This document shows positions 54,691 through 64,000 of a stretch of DNA of 64,000 nt, in pieces. The stretch lies in contig JAQJZZ010000013.1 in the NCBI GenBank assembly GCA_030077755.1, positions 930,001 through 994,000 of the forward strand, given 5' to 3'. Position 1 is the first letter of the stretch. The number at the start of each line of letters is the position of its first letter. The position numbers were made by a program, and so were the translations under genes. The DNA is from Filosporella fistucella. Taxonomy: Eukaryota; Ascomycota; Leotiomycetes; Helotiales. The notes below the pieces were generated by a model. The model saw only the letters and a program-made list of their open reading frames with translations. It was not told the DNA's origin and did no database searches.

Positions 54691-55234
54691 ATGAGAAGTA
54701 ACAGGGCCCATTACTGGGAAAGCATTGCTTTCAATACTGATCCAGTTTGGATCGAAACATATGTGAGTGCAGATGAATGTTTCAAACAGACAGTCATTCA
54801 ACCTCTGAAAGGTGGCAGACGAGGGTATTGTGGTCAACGGCCGACCCGAGCAATCATCTCTCAAGGCAAACGCTAGGAGGATCTCAGGTGTTGGTGATAA
54901 GAATGGAGATAAGGTCCGAGGCTACTTGATCCACCCTTCCGAAAGCAGCAATGAAGAAGTGGTGCCTTACTTTGCCTATCGCCACAAATTCAGGAGCATC
55001 ATAGCGACAGTTGGGGTGATGATTCCAGCTCTTCGAATGACGGATGCAGATGAGGCTCTAATCACAAATCCGTACTGGACGGAGTATTCACATAGCGTCG
55101 TATTCAGCAGGGACAGACTTTGGGATACGCCCGCTGGGAAGGTTCTGTTTAAATACAACTATGACCATCATGGGAAAATGAAAGCAACATTGTGGATCGA
55201 AGAGAGTGCTACGGACCTACACCATGATGAATGA
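54691..55234 (+). CDS. Hypothetical small protein, two exons, 164 residues
   Basis: Not recognised. Exon 1, 54691-54762 (MRSNRAHYWESIAF, PVWIETY), joins exon 2, 54812-55234, through GTGAGT and AAAG in phase 0. The result is IETYVADEGIVVNGRPEQSS, followed by a charged mixed alpha/beta sequence (FAYRHKFRSIIATVGVMIPA, SVVFSRDRLWDTPAGKVLFK) ending DLHHDE. There is no signal peptide or membrane segment. The in-phase splice and protein-like composition support a gene. A competing minus-strand model over 54480-54864 also shows an in-frame splice but no known motif. Confidence 0.5.
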
Positions 55235-55601
55235 AATGTGATTGAGGACCCCAGACCAGGCGATGTAGCACTGGCAGCATGAGAGCAACTCCTAGGTTGG
55301 CCTACGGTGCTGAAATATTATATCTTGGTACATCAGACGGTTTTCTTGCCTTTTTTCCCACCGTTCCTCCTGGAATATGATCATCGAGCTCTATAAAGAC
55401 GATACTGTCGCGCTACCCATCAGCCTGGTGTATGGCAATCCACCAGGCAATCCAGCCAATGTCACATTACCCATGCGGCTGTCTGAAGCTCTGACAAGTT
55501 TGAACTACATGATAACAATTTCACAGCACACTGGCGCCGTTCACTTCTCAAGAAGCTTTCGAAAATTATCATCACATTGACTACACTCAAAAACCACTCT
55601 A
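55235..55601. other. Intergenic, possible short ORF
   Basis: A 67-codon frame (55377-55580, +) begins MIIELYKDDTVALPISLVYG and ends before the lipase gene. It has protein-like composition but no motif and no clear partner exon, so I do not call it a gene. Confidence 0.35.
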
Positions 55602-57613
55602 TCACCTTCTACCCTTCTTCCTCGATATGGAGCCCTTCCCGTCATCCGAGCTCGTCGTTATATTTGCGGCAGTCTCTCCTTTAGAGACTGCACTGACAGG
55701 TTTGCCCGCACCAATGGTGATACCTCGACTCCCTCTGTCACCAAAACTCAGGTTACTGCCAATACTATTACTCCTCATCCCTCTAATCTTCCCAGTAGGG
55801 CTGTTACCATTTGCTTCCTCAAGAAAATCAACATTTGCTGTTTTGACGTGCTTAGGATTGACTGGCGAAGAACCTTCAGACGAATCTCCTTCATCATGTT
55901 GTAATCGAGCTCTCTTCCTTGCATGCTCACTGGGAAATGAGACGTCTGTTGTCCGTCCATTCCTATTCGGAATGATGTCCGCGCCACTGCTGGGCACAAG
56001 ACTAGCAATATCAGCGTAACTATTCGCCAAAGTCTGACTGCTATCATCTTCGCTAGCGTAGGTCGGAGATATCATTGGCCTCCTCATTCTAGCGCTCAGT
56101 GATGCAGAACGAGCACGTCGATATCGGGCAAACTCCTCAGGGGAGTGCTCGGCATCAGAGAAGCTTTCTAATGCATCAAATACATGAGGGAAAACTAACG
56201 AGTCTACCTCACGCGCCCAAAGGAAATCCAGATGCTCGTAGTGAGGAACTTCTGTTGCTACAGTGTGTGGTGGCAATTCTTTCATCATGACATCGATGTC
56301 TACCAGAGAGTCGCTTCCACCATACACCAGAACAATTGGCGTTTTAATATTACGAGTGGGAAATCTTGCAACTTTTGTGTACTTGCTGACCGTACTGAGT
56401 GATATCACTGGCTGGACATCATCATCGTACATCTGGAAACTCTTGGTCCTTATGATTTGGAACCAGTGCACCACACTTTTCGTACTCGTGAACGAGTAAA
56501 GATGGGGATAGGCGGCGAGCTTTTGGCTTGCGGAGATATTTTTTGCGTGCCATCCAAAGAGGAAAGAGAGTCCCATGTCAATAAGCCTGACAAATATTGG
56601 CGGATACAGAATCGATTGCCACATCGTAGCAGAACTGAGGATCGATCGACGGCCGAAGAGAAGGAACAGGACTTGAGGCGAGGCTTTGACCAAGGCATCA
56701 ACAATGCCATTAGATAATCCTGCTGGTGACATAGCTGGCGCCAAGGCAATAAAAACATTGACTTGATCATTGAGTTTTGGATGAATAGCCAGTGTAGCAA
56801 ATGCCTGAGCTGTCCCTTGAGAGAAACCAATATAAGATAAAGAAGGTGCAGATGTCGTATCCAATATGTAAGCAATGCTATCCGGTATGTCGTGAAAGGC
56901 GAATTCATCCATTGAAAAATCCCAGAATGGAATATCTGTGGGAGAATGATGTAGAGCCTTCTTCGAATACTTGTTGCCCCGGTTATTGCCAAACTATGCA
57001 AGGTTAGTGACATAAAGACAATTTGATAATAGTCAACTCACCCAAACATCATATCCTTTCTCCACTAACTTGAAAGGCAGACACCGCTCCTCATCTGTCA
57101 AGCAAACCCAAACCTCGCTATTCATAAGCAGGCCATGGTGCATATAGACCACTGGTTTCCTGACTCCATCCTTTCCATTATTTACCTTCTGCTCTTCTTC
57201 TCCTTTCCGCCAAGCTAATCGGTGTAGTCCTAGCAGATATCCGTCTCCAGTTTGTACGACATGTTCTTCGGCATAGTATCCAAACAAGGCGCAGAGATCC
57301 ACAAAGTCAGAAGCATTTCGTATTGATGTTGAGATATCTAGGCATGTCAGCTATTGGCAGAGCTTGCAGGAAAGGAAAACGTACTGCTCTTTTTCGACTG
57401 TGATTTCTTTTCTGCCAGTGGGGTGAATCGATTGAAAAGTCGTCTGGAGGCTCGATAAAAGAGGGAGATGATTGTCGATGCTTTGACCACAGTTAGACAA
57501 GCTTGCAGGCAAGAAAGATACATACGCAATGCAAGAGTAAGTATCCGTATTAAGGCTTCTCCGCCTACGAGAAAGAAAGAGCCCACCAGGGCAATATATT
57601 CTGCTCTACACAT
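55602..57613 (-). CDS. TGL1: Steryl ester hydrolase / acid-lipase-like (TGL1 family)
   Basis: Exons are 57613-57526, 57480-57385, 57337-57042 and 56993-55602. They sum to 1,872 nt, giving 623 residues. A membrane-anchoring hydrophobic N-terminus (EYIALVGSFFLVGGEALIRI) leads to the alpha/beta-hydrolase lipase region (RNASDFVDLCALFGYYAEEH, VVQTGDGYLLGLHRL, VVYMHHGLLMNSEVWV, GNNRGNKYS). The nucleophile elbow is GFSQG, the acid is in VYGGSDSLVD, and the His is in HYEHLDFLW. The last 170 residues are a low-complexity Ser/Arg-rich tail ending SRKKGRR. Yeast Tgl1 hydrolyses steryl esters on lipid droplets; the same role is inferred. Intron 1 (45 nt) is a multiple of three and lacks an in-frame stop, so its retention would simply insert 15 residues. 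Confidence 0.94.
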
Positions 57614-58520
57614 TGCATTAGTATCAGTATCGGTCTGTTTCAGAACATGAAGAAGGAGCTCGGTCTATATTTTACCGATAATAAGGTTTTCTTACATGTT
57701 CAAACGGCCAAGAAAAGGAATCGGAGCCATGGTCTATCGTTGTTATACAAAGAGAGGATATTATGTACAATGCCGTTGGCAGCTGCGAACGTGGATGCCT
57801 ATCCTGCCCAACCAAAGGGGGAGGTGAATTAACTTGGCAGGCAAATTCTTATTTCGGCAAACAATATTTTCTATTTATTCGATTTTGTCAATTCAACTTT
57901 CGTCTTGACAGTCTCGCAGAGGATTATCTCGAAAGTTGACGTACCTCGCCGCTGATGTCACATGCCAAACGCACCTGAATCAGGGAATAGCTCAACCTAT
58001 TTGTTGCAGTTGTTCTTCAGACTGGGAATGAGAGGGCGTATTTGAGTATAGGGGTCAAGTGAAGAGAATAAGAAACGCTCTCATATTCGAATCATCTGCA
58101 GTCATACTGTTATCAGCATCATTGTCGCGACGAGATAGACCTGATATGGATTCACGAAACCCAGAGCTGTTCATCTCCCGGAGCGGAAAGACTCCGCATC
58201 CGAGCTTTATCCGAGACTGTGTAAGCTTCCAGAAGCGGTCGTCGCGTGTTTTCCACGAGCTCACTTACACATTTCTTCCTGCAGCTTCAACATCACTCAA
58301 AGCCTCTCAATTGCTTGGAATTCAAGCTTGCAAATCAATCTCAGCAAGAACCTTCTATAGGGCATTCAATCACGTTTCAAGAGACCTCTACATCGAACGA
58401 AAACAAAGCAGAGAATCGATTCGAGTACCGCCAATATTGTTCGATCATAAAGGACGCTTAATCCCAGAGGCAACGTTGAGATATTACGCCAAGCGGGGCT
58501 CTCTCTTTACGAAAGAAATC
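57614..58520. promoter_or_regulatory. Divergent intergenic region, TGL1-like / PET191
   Basis: This 907-bp spacer separates two divergent genes. An open frame in phase with the PET191 ATG extends from 58059 for 154 codons without a stop. It has no family resemblance, so I treat it as non-coding leader. The last 160 bp before the ATG are CA- and AG-rich. Confidence 0.4.
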
Positions 58521-58959
58521 ATGCCTAGCTCATGCAAGGATATTCGTCAGTTCTCACCAAGCGTTTCAGTTGCAATTATCACGGCAAATCAGCTAACAGT
58601 GGCAATTAGGAGCGGCTCTCGCACAATGCTTACAAGAATCGGACTGTGTGATGATACAACGCAATAAACCAGGCGACTGCCTTCGCGAACCTCTCATCGA
58701 TACCATGCCCACGAAATGCCAGCAATTGAAAAAGGGACTTGGGGATTGTAAGCGGGGTATGGTTGATATGCGAAAGAGATTTCGAGGGAATCAGCCCATA
58801 GCTGTCAGTAAGGAGCTTGAAGGCGGGGCACAAGAACCGAGCCATCAGCTATATGCTGGCAAGCCGGCTTTCAGTGCGCCAGTGAAGACTACAAGCGGGA
58901 ATGAGCCGGAAGAACGTGACTGGAGGGAGGTGGAGAATGAGAAGTTCAGGAAAGGATAG
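58521..58959 (+). CDS. PET191: Cytochrome c oxidase assembly factor PET191 (COA5)
   Basis: Exons are 58521-58545 and 58610-58959, giving 124 residues. Splicing yields MPSSCKDIRAALAQCLQESD followed by CVMIQRNKPGDCL, the family start. A twin CX9C arrangement is visible (CKDIRAALAQC and CQQLKKGLGDC), as in intermembrane-space proteins imported by Mia40. KRGMVDMRKRFRGNQPIAVS and LYAGKPAF are the conserved central and C-terminal blocks. Yeast Pet191 is needed for complex IV assembly. The donor is GTCAGT rather than GTAAGT; a CTAAC branch point precedes the acceptor at 58609. The first exon codes only eight full residues, so automated calls may miss it. Confidence 0.95.
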
Positions 58960-60177
58960 TGATTGAAAAGAAGTGGAAATGGAGATTGTATGACTACAAT
59001 ATGTACAGCATTTATGAGCGCTTTGCATGGACGGCGTTTAGGGGTGAAGGGAGCACTCAATTCACCTGTAGCATATGGGCTGAATAGCAGGGATCTGAAA
59101 TCAATTTCGTTATATCGGAAGGCGTGCTTTGTTCGGTCAGCGGCATCACTATAGATGGGCGGACACCAAATCACAAGAATAGTAAGTGTTGAAATACCAT
59201 GCTTTTCTATCTTTCCTTGAGATTTCAGTCTAGGTCCAGATCAGTCTTGATGAGACGCTGGAGTCGGTTGGTCGATTGGCATTCAACCTATAACGCAATA
59301 TTCCGTTCCCACTTGAATTCCGAATAATTGGGACTAGCACTATCCCGACAGGTAGTACTACGATAGTAGGACAAGGGAAAGATTGATGCCTTCAGCGTCA
59401 GAGATTGCAGACAGCAATTTGACTCATGAGGAGGCCACGTTGCTGACACCTTCTATCGGCAACGGCTCCAGACTTTCGAATATTTCTCAATTCGTCTCAC
59501 AGTGGTGGACAGGCTGTTTCTGCATGAGTGGGCATTGTATTCAAGACGTATTTGCGAAAGTTTGGCCGTTGAACTTTGAAGGGCGGGAGTGTGTCACGTG
59601 CACATGTTGATTTTCACTTCTAGTAGCGTTATACGGGAACTCCTCATTCTGAGGTGTGCTTCATTTTCAGGACAACTGCATGCTTCGGCTTGAAACTCTT
59701 CCACTGCAGAGTCCTACAACCCTCCCCCCGTTCTGGCATGGGAATTAGGACTCTGGAGCACGGCAGAGTATAAGGCCCTATCGGACTAGCGCTTAGCCAC
59801 TAATGGCTCAAGAAAGATGTTCAAAACAGGCACCTTTGGCATCCCATTTCCGCCCTAGAAAAACAAGTCGCCAACAATGCCTTACTCAAACTATCTCCGT
59901 GCTACTTCTCGTTATTTGTGGTTGCCTGTCCTCCAGCCCTATGGTTACCCCACCAATGGAGGCATCCACAGTGAAACCCTGCGAGAGGCAGTGCCCTGCC
60001 CGCAGTAGGCATCAGCCTCATGAACAGCCCGATTCCATGACTCCTGGGCGGTCCGCGCTGGCCCTCTCATTTATTTTATTATAACTCATGTTTACCCTTC
60101 CGTCCTTTTCCATACATATATCACACAATACAATTCCATTTCAAATCCTCATTTCAATTATAATTCAATCCATCACG
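58960..60177. other. Intergenic, no supported gene
   Basis: This is the 3' flank of PET191 and 5' flank of the oxygenase gene. Open frames at 59383-59610 and 59803-60084 lack motifs. A TC/CAT-rich leader precedes the ATG at 60178. Confidence 0.5.
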
Positions 60178-61234
60178 ATGTCTACAATTCTCCAAAAAGC
60201 GCGCCAGCGCTACGAGCGCCGAGTAGCTGAGCGAGAGCAAGCCTTGAAATCAGCTCCATCTGACACAGCAAAAGAGACAGAAGATAATCGCTGGCCGACT
60301 CCAGTACGAGTTAATTACACTTCTCTTCCCGTCGATATTCCAGATGATTTCCTGGCTCCACTTCCTGACCCCTCAGCCATCAAAGTCGAGGTGATCGATT
60401 TCCCAAATTCAGTTCTGCCTGAATATAAAAATCTATACGCGGTAGTTCTGGACAATGTTCTCTCGAAAGAAGAATGTGATCAATTGCTTCTCATGGCTGA
60501 GATGTCGCAAGGAGCGCATCTGGATGATGACAAGGAGGGACCGGAAAACGATGGATGGCAACCTGCTAGAGTTAATGCGGGGAGGAATTATGAGGTGCTT
60601 GCAAAAGATTATAGGAACTCTGATCGTATTGTTTGGGATCAAGCTGAGGTGACTAAGAGATTGTGGAAGAGGTGTTTGCAAGGAAAGGGGATGGAGGAGT
60701 ATCTTTCACAGTTGGAGGGAAGAACTTATCTCCCTATTGGGGTAAGGAAAGGAGAGAAATGGGTTGTTACCGAGAACGGATTGAATGAGAGGATGAGATA
60801 TCTGAAATACGGGAAAGGGCAATTCTTCAAAGGTCAGTATTGGGATATTACGTCGACGAAAGTCAATCTAACGTAAATTGTGCGTAGAACATTGTGATGG
60901 TGTCTACGAGACAGAAGACGGCTCGTCACGCTCCTTTTTCACATACCACCTCTACTTGAACGATTCAGCTCAGGCACTGGGAATACCAAAGAGCATGCTC
61001 AGGAATGATCCACCTACGCTCCTCCGAGGAGGCGCCACGACATTCCATTCAGGCGATTTGAAAAGGAGAATAGACGTCGACCCCAAGATTGGACGTGTGC
61101 TCCTATTTCAACATCGCAGACTGTTGCATTCTGGAGATGAGGTCACGAATGGCATCAAATATACCATGAGATCCGATCTCATGTTTAAATTCGATAGCGT
61201 CGATGAAGGTGATGGAGATGTGGTATTTGGTTAA
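60178..61234 (+). CDS. 2-oxoglutarate/Fe(II) oxygenase, prolyl-4-hydroxylase-like
   Basis: Exons are 60178-60832 and 60888-61234, giving 333 residues. An N-terminal helical, charged region (MSTILQKARQRYERRVAERE) is followed by the double-stranded beta-helix domain. Iron ligands are His and Asp in EHCDGVYE, created across the splice junction, and the distal His in LFQHRRLLHSGDEV. The 2-oxoglutarate-binding Arg is in YTMRSDLMF. LSKEECDQLLLMAE is the usual leading helix, and RYLKYGKGQFFK precedes the HxD motif as in P4H relatives. No signal peptide is seen, so it is probably cytosolic or nuclear. Substrate unknown. Confidence 0.92.
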
Positions 61235-61591
61235 GGTTCTTGAGTAGGGGCAGTAATTTTATGAGTACGTGAAGTGAAGGGGCCATTGAGAAGAAGGTTG
61301 AAATCCATTTCTATTGTGGGTGGGCAAAATTTACCATTGTGTGTCACTAGTCAGCTTATATTCTTTTGAATATACTTTTTGAGATTTACTCGTTCGTCAC
61401 CTAACCCATATCAAGAACTAATTTTTATGTAATACGACATGAATTGATAGCTTTTTCCCATCTTGATCTTTTGTCAAAACATACACATAATTCATTCGTG
61501 GCTGGGTTTAAGATAATCAGCATGAAAACGGCACAGCAATCAATGTTTTCAATCATCTCCTTTTTATACAAGTCTTAAGTACTTGTGATAT
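61235..61591. other. Spacer between convergent genes
   Basis: Holds the 3' ends of the oxygenase gene and the 254-residue gene. AT-rich; nothing else seen. Confidence 0.45.
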
Positions 61592-62475
61592 CTATTCATT
61601 CGCTCCTCCGTCCTCCTTCATCCTCTCTATCATCTTCTCTTCGCTAGTGCTGCTTCCAGCAGCCAGCTCCTCTACCATGCCTTCGGAAACATCCTGCCTC
61701 TTCCTCCTATGAGGCACGAATGGATTGAGACCTTTTTCAACCCTTCCACTCTCTTGTGTGTTATATTCATAGAAGTAAGAGGCAGGTTTTGCCTCCAGCC
61801 TGGCCGCTGTGCCGGCTTACCCTTGCTTTTTTCAACTCTCGGATCTTGTCCCTTTTGTTGCAACACGCACAATCCAGCTTTCGCGGGTCGTTGTGAACAT
61901 AGGTAATCTTGTACCCATCGTCGCTATCTGGAAAGAATGGGTTGTCTATCTCGAGAGTACCATTGTTTATCTTGGCGATATGTGGGAGCCAGTTTTCGGT
62001 CAAGATAAGCTTAATCGGTATGAAAGGAGATCTATCTGTGATTCGGGCGTTGTGCTTCATACTGTCCGTGTACGAAAATTCGCTGAATTTTTTGATGTCG
62101 AAATGGCGAAACAAGTCTCTGAGGTACTTGTGGATATTCTTGAGTCTCTGTCCTTCATATGGTAGCATGCCAATATCAAGTTGGGTTGTCCCGTCTACAA
62201 GAAAAGTTAGCTCACAGAAAGAGGTAGAGCAGGCAGGTTGAACCTTTGGCAACCTGCTTCAGACTCCATGCTTCGAAAATCTTATCACAGTATGCGATAT
62301 CATTCCTCCTATCTTCAAGTCGTTTCGTCATCGTCTCGGGTATCGCGTCAGTTTCGGCTTGTGTAGGTGGGACGAATTGGGTAAGGTGAAGGCACTCCAT
62401 TGCTGTTCCCGGAGGTAATAGAGGTGCCACCTCCTCGACGATTCGGAACGAAGGCTTGTATGTACTCCTACTCAT
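61592..62475 (-). CDS. Hypothetical protein, three exons, 254 residues
   Basis: Not recognised. Exons are 62475-62244, 62194-61821 and 61750-61592, in phase and summing to 765 nt. The first intron has a GCTAAC branch point and TTGTAG acceptor. The protein begins MSRSTYKPSFRIVEEVAPLL, has an Arg/Asp-rich helix (KRLEDRRNDIAYCDKIFEAW) and a central block (FRHFDIKKFSEFSYTDSMKH, ILTENWLPHIAKINNGTLEI). A Cys pair follows (KLDCACCNKRDK), then a Glu/Lys-rich C-terminal helix (EEKMIERMKEDG). There is no signal peptide or membrane span. The consistent splicing makes a real gene likely; function unknown. Confidence 0.75.
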
Positions 62476-63786
62476 GTTATCAGCTATTCCGTCTGCTCAA
62501 AGTTGCTCCGTGAAGCTTGCATTGTGTTCACACTGTGCAACCGTGAGTTTCAGTTTTATTGAAGAAGAGAGGTTCAAGTAACTCTGAGCCGTTACTGCGT
62601 TGGAAACATGTCAAGCTTGACGGGAGACAGTTGATTTGAAGTCTCCACTATCAATTGAAAGTCGTAGGCCGAAGAAGGAACCGAGTGGTTTGTTAGTTGA
62701 CGATTGCGTTGGGACACACGAAGACAACGTTTGGGTGTAGCAAGGTAGAAATGTCACTGAGGTCAAATATTTGATGATGAGCAAGCTTCAAGTGATACGT
62801 TATCACTGTTGTTCTTGGAAGCCGTAAGCCTGGCAAGTGGTCGAGTGGGACGAAGTTGATGCAGGCGTCTGGGGCTCCCGACGCCTGGGTGTACTAGGGC
62901 TAAAGGGTGATCAAAGTCAAAGTATCTGCTGATGCGAGAGATGAGAGAGGCGCCGAAATTTCTCAAATCGAGCTTTGCAAGTGATAGAAAGTCGCTCAGT
63001 CGTCAGAATCGATACTTCCAGACCTTTCTTGCGTTAGTACTATCCGTCAACAAGAGCCATCCACGTCCTGATATCTTTGGTTTTGTTTCCACGATGTGAG
63101 AGCTGGGATTGGCGTCAGAGGTTCTCATAATGAGCAGCTAAAAGTTATGACTGATCGCTAGCTCGAGAGAACCCCTCGAGAGAACCCGACTTGCGGCATT
63201 ATTATCTGTCGTTATTTCTTGCGAGAATGCTCAAATCACGTCCTGACATTTCAAGTGCTGGTTCTCACATTGAAGATATTATTTCGATGCACAACCATCA
63301 CGGAGACGATAGAACATAAGTCATTAAAGAGTAATACCTATATACCGTGAGTGCTAATCATGGTTATGACATGCTATTAGTGAAACCGCGCCAGATTTGG
63401 ATTCCGAGATCCATTGCCCCAAGTCACCCACATTGCAACCACAACACTTCGAAGTTATGAGCGAACGACGACGAAGAGTGACAAGCCCACGGATCTATAA
63501 ACTTTCAATGATGGCTAATTTCTGTTCTTGGGTTTACTCGTGGGGAATTTCACATATCGGGACAACATGGCAGTGAATCAAAATCATCCAAATGTGCTCC
63601 ATGACTACGTTTTTGGCATCAAGATCTTTGAAAAGCTCTGGAAACATGTTCGAACAACCAAGCCAAGTATCTTCGGAAGTTTCAAAAGCACTATACTGCA
63701 CGGTCTTGCGAAGCAGCAGTAATTTCTCCAGAAATTATCATGAACTGTGCAGTTTCGCTCCTGAGACTTACTGAATCTACTCCTAG
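62476..63786. other. Intergenic, no supported gene
   Basis: Short open frames only. The frame at 63567-63722 (+, MAVNQNHPNVLHDYVFGIKI) could in principle be a first exon of the gene at the right edge, but splicing it to 63787 at the GTAATT donor (63719) gives the wrong phase. Confidence 0.4.
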
Positions 63787-64000
63787 GCAACAGAAAACAA
63801 TGATCTTCTCCACGGGGCAGGCATACCCCCCAGCAGAAGCACATCGTGGGAGAAGGAAGAGGGTTACAAGAATCCTACTCCCACTGGGAAGAAACAACGG
63901 ACGAACAAGTCGGTGGACGAAACAAGCAGCAATACAAAACGGAGGTTGCTCGACCCAACGGACATGGAAACTATGCCTCTCGAAACTCTCGAGTTCTTCT
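63787..64000 (+). CDS. Possible F-box protein, 5' part only (runs off right edge)
   Basis: After a TCCTAG acceptor, a 71-codon open frame reads a basic, polar stretch (YKNPTPTGKKQRTNKSVDET) and then LLDPTDMETMPLETLEFF, where the window ends. PLETLEFF resembles the first helix of a fungal F-box (LPLEILEHIF). The start codon and upstream exon are not resolved, and the F-box call rests on about ten residues. Confidence 0.35.

Noticed and set aside
54480..54864. Minus-strand two-exon model overlapping the 164-residue gene
   Set aside because: It has an in-frame splice, but the plus-strand model is longer and uses a better donor; no motif in either decides fully.
58059..58520. 154-codon upstream extension in frame with PET191
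   Set aside because: PET191 proteins start at the MPSSCKD Met; the extension shows no resemblance to anything and would block intermembrane-space import.
63605..63897. Minus-strand open frames near the right edge
   Set aside because: They overlap each other in two frames and oppose the better exon-like frame at 63787-64000.
1..64000. tRNA, rRNA, transposase and prophage features
   Set aside because: Reading for B-box-like GGTTCGA patterns, DDE or reverse-transcriptase motifs and integrases gave nothing supportable.

Overview
The window is nuclear DNA of a filamentous ascomycete (Pezizomycotina; Leotiomycetes is my guess from overall gene character, not proven). The evidence is: many genes broken by short introns (mostly 43-80 nt) with GTRNGT donors and CTAAC-like branch points; fungal housekeeping genes (WBP1/OST48, PET191, complex I 9.5 kDa subunit, BEACH/Bph1 protein, RTA1-type exporter, TGL1-type sterol esterase); and fungal-specific families (CorA-like multi-exon proteins, HET-domain genes). 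I rebuilt exon structures by hand from reading frames and splice signals. For most multi-exon genes the exon lengths sum to a multiple of three, which is an internal check.

Layout. 0-1.4 kb: a Thr/Ser-rich secreted-type gene running off the left edge and possibly decayed. 3.3-4.4 kb (-): formyltetrahydrofolate deformylase. 5.1-8.7 kb (+): an 11-exon CorA-like membrane protein. 9.6-11.5 kb (-): subtilisin-family vacuolar-type protease. 13.3-21.4 kb (+): a 2,637-residue BEACH-WD40 protein. 21.4-25.0 kb: AT-rich, gene-poor, with one relic of an orphan family. 25.0-30.9 kb (+): an 18-exon secreted SGNH hydrolase fused to FG-GAP repeats and a further C-terminal domain. 31-34.2 kb: orphan-family relics and a small Cys/Lys-rich gene. 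34.3-36.8 kb (-): an 836-residue membrane protein of unknown function. 37.8-39.1 kb (+): a PGAP4/TMEM246-like glycosyltransferase. 39.4-43.0 kb: a broken Cys/Lys-rich paralogue, a HET-domain pseudogene and an Hsp70-like remnant. 43.4-46.8 kb (-): a 1,143-residue disordered protein. 47.4-49.5 kb: WBP1 and the complex I 9.5 kDa subunit, divergent. 50.8-51.9 kb (-): RTA1-like exporter. 53.4-55.2 kb: two orphan genes. 55.6-57.6 kb (-): TGL1-like lipase. 58.5-59.0 kb (+): PET191. 60.2-61.2 kb (+): 2OG-Fe(II) oxygenase. 61.6-62.5 kb (-): a 254-residue unknown protein. 63.8 kb-end (+): the first part of a possible F-box protein.

The two ends (3-21 kb and 43-62 kb) are ordinary conserved chromosome, with unrelated housekeeping genes often in divergent pairs. 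The middle (21-43 kb) is an accessory compartment with lower gene density, AT-rich spacers, repeated fragments of at least two orphan gene families, and nonsense or frameshift relics of a HET allorecognition gene and an Hsp70-like gene. No operon, transposase, CRISPR array, tRNA or rRNA was recognised. The most unusual intact item is the SGNH/FG-GAP gene, whose introns recur at equivalent positions of successive repeats.
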